7,916 bases of DNA from Bacillota bacterium. GTDB taxonomy: Bacteria; Bacillota; Clostridia; Lachnospirales; Lachnospiraceae. Location: assembly GCA_017861355.1 (NCBI GenBank), contig JAGFXQ010000149.1, positions 1-7,916 of the forward strand, in the 5' to 3' direction. Position 1 is the first letter of the stretch. Each line of letters opens with the position of its first letter. The notes beneath the pieces were generated by a model. That model made no database searches and was not told the DNA's origin. It worked only from the letters and a program-made list of their open reading frames with translations. A program made the position numbers and the translations under genes. Shown here piece by piece: positions 7,136-7,916 of the stretch.

Positions 7136-7916
7136 TTATTCCTTTTCGTCGCGAATTACTTTCTGAGTGTCATAGATCGCTGTCTGAGTATCCCCTTCTC
7201 CGGTCGAATAGACACATTCATAAGTACGTCTGATGTTGTCCTCATTCAGTAGATACTCCTGACTGCTCCGGTTACTCTGATCCACAATGATGAAGTCGAT
7301 CTTATTCTCCTTCACCAAAGCAATCAACTCCTGTGGCGTCGCTGCCTCGTACATCAGCTTCACCTGACCGGTTCGATAATCCGTATCATAGCCAGCGGAC
7401 CAAGGATAATAGGGCCATCCCTCATAAAGCATCGCACCACCCAGAACCACCTGATTAATCGTATAATTGGATGTCAGGAAGATATCCTGCGATCGGCTGT
7501 TCTGATCAATCCATTCCGTCAATTCATTATTCAGATCAAGAACGATTGCATTACTCGGTATATTCTTCTTTAAGACTGTTGTAAAATCATAGAGGCCTGT
7601 GGCTGTTAACACGAGAATCAATCCAATTCCCACCACTCCGGTCATAAATTCTCTTCGGTCGAATAGCTTCATCACGACAGAAGCCGCAAAGATACTGAGC
7701 AGCATGCAGCTCATCATAATATATTTGTGATTCACTGTTACATCAATCGTCAATGAGACCGTAAACGCAAAGATCAGCGGAGCAGCAAATGCCAGTAGCA
7801 AATATTTATTAACACCCTTCTCGATGCAAAGCGCTGCGACCAATACAAAGGGCAGTATTCCGAGTAATCGTCCCAGATAGGACAGCACGCCAAAGATCGT
7901 CTTGTTCTCCGCGATA
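7136..7916 (-). CDS. Polytopic membrane protein, C-terminal part; putative GT-C/GT39-like glycosyltransferase (5' end outside window)
   Basis: The frame is open to the right edge, so this is the C-terminal 259 codons of a longer protein. A GTG at 7888 lies inside it and has no ribosome site, so it is unlikely to be the start. Counting from that GTG, four membrane segments are visible (about 6-23, 29-48, 56-73 and 82-101), including VNHKYIMM, followed by a soluble domain of about 145 residues with GWPYYPWSAGYDT. This layout, several membrane helices ending in a soluble extracytoplasmic domain, is typical of GT39/PMT-like transferases that use polyprenyl-phosphate sugars, and the soluble domain resembles the C-terminal part of the DUF2298 protein in this group. 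The catalytic loop, expected near the N-terminus, is not in view, so function is inferred. It is the first visible gene of the group, and glf follows 48 bases later. Confidence 0.7.
   Translation of the reverse strand, partial: IAENKTIFGVLSYLGRLLGILPFVLVAALCIEKGVNKYLLLAFAAPLIFAFTVSLTIDVTVNHKYIMMSCMLLSIFAASVVMKLFDRREFMTGVVGIGLILVLTATGLYDFTTVLKKNIPSNAIVLDLNNELTEWIDQNSRSQDIFLTSNYTINQVVLGGAMLYEGWPYYPWSAGYDTDYRTGQVKLMYEAATPQELIALVKENKIDFIIVDQSNRSSQEYLLNEDNIRRTYECVYSTGEGDTQTAIYDTQKVIRDEKE

Noticed and set aside
6157..7420. Shared GCCCTATTATCC string in glf and the partial membrane gene, as a repeat
   Set aside because: Both copies encode a PYYP motif in unrelated contexts; the match is short and the flanks differ, so it is probably chance.

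Overview
The window looks like chromosomal DNA from an anaerobic, moderately AT-rich Firmicute, most likely a Lachnospiraceae-type clostridium. That is inferred from the protein style of the citrate synthase and the L,D-transpeptidase, strong AGGAG-type ribosome binding sites, and a Gram-positive TATAAT promoter with an extended -10. All six genes lie on the minus strand, so the order of transcription runs from the right edge to the left edge. There are no tRNAs, rRNAs, insertion sequences, CRISPR arrays or gene-free stretches over 300 bases.

Right to centre (7916 to 1500) is a compact, probably co-transcribed group of five genes. In order of transcription: the C-terminal part of a polytopic membrane protein resembling lipid-linked-sugar (GT-C/GT39-like) glycosyltransferases (cut by the window edge); glf, UDP-galactopyranose mutase; a soluble family 2 glycosyltransferase of the polyprenyl-phosphate-sugar synthase type with a GTG start; a large DUF2298 ('YYY') membrane protein; and a secreted or membrane-anchored L,D-transpeptidase (YkuD fold) carrying three Ig-like repeats. 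The gaps are about 20 to 85 bases and hold no convincing terminator or promoter. The group ends in a strong hairpin terminator at 1429-1490.

Left (1316 to 1) is a separate gene, a Si-type citrate synthase with its own extended -10 promoter. Its last few codons lie beyond the left edge.

Reading the group as one system (inference): Glf would supply UDP-galactofuranose. The GT2 enzyme would load a sugar onto a polyprenyl phosphate on the cytoplasmic face. The two large membrane proteins, which share a similar C-terminal extracytoplasmic domain, would use lipid-linked sugars outside the membrane. The L,D-transpeptidase would crosslink peptidoglycan, or act on it, at the same surface. The combination of a DUF2298 protein (a family I associate mainly with Archaea and Chloroflexi) with glf, GT2 and a multi-Ig L,D-transpeptidase in a Firmicute is the most interesting part of the window. 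Its acceptor and product cannot be read from the sequence.
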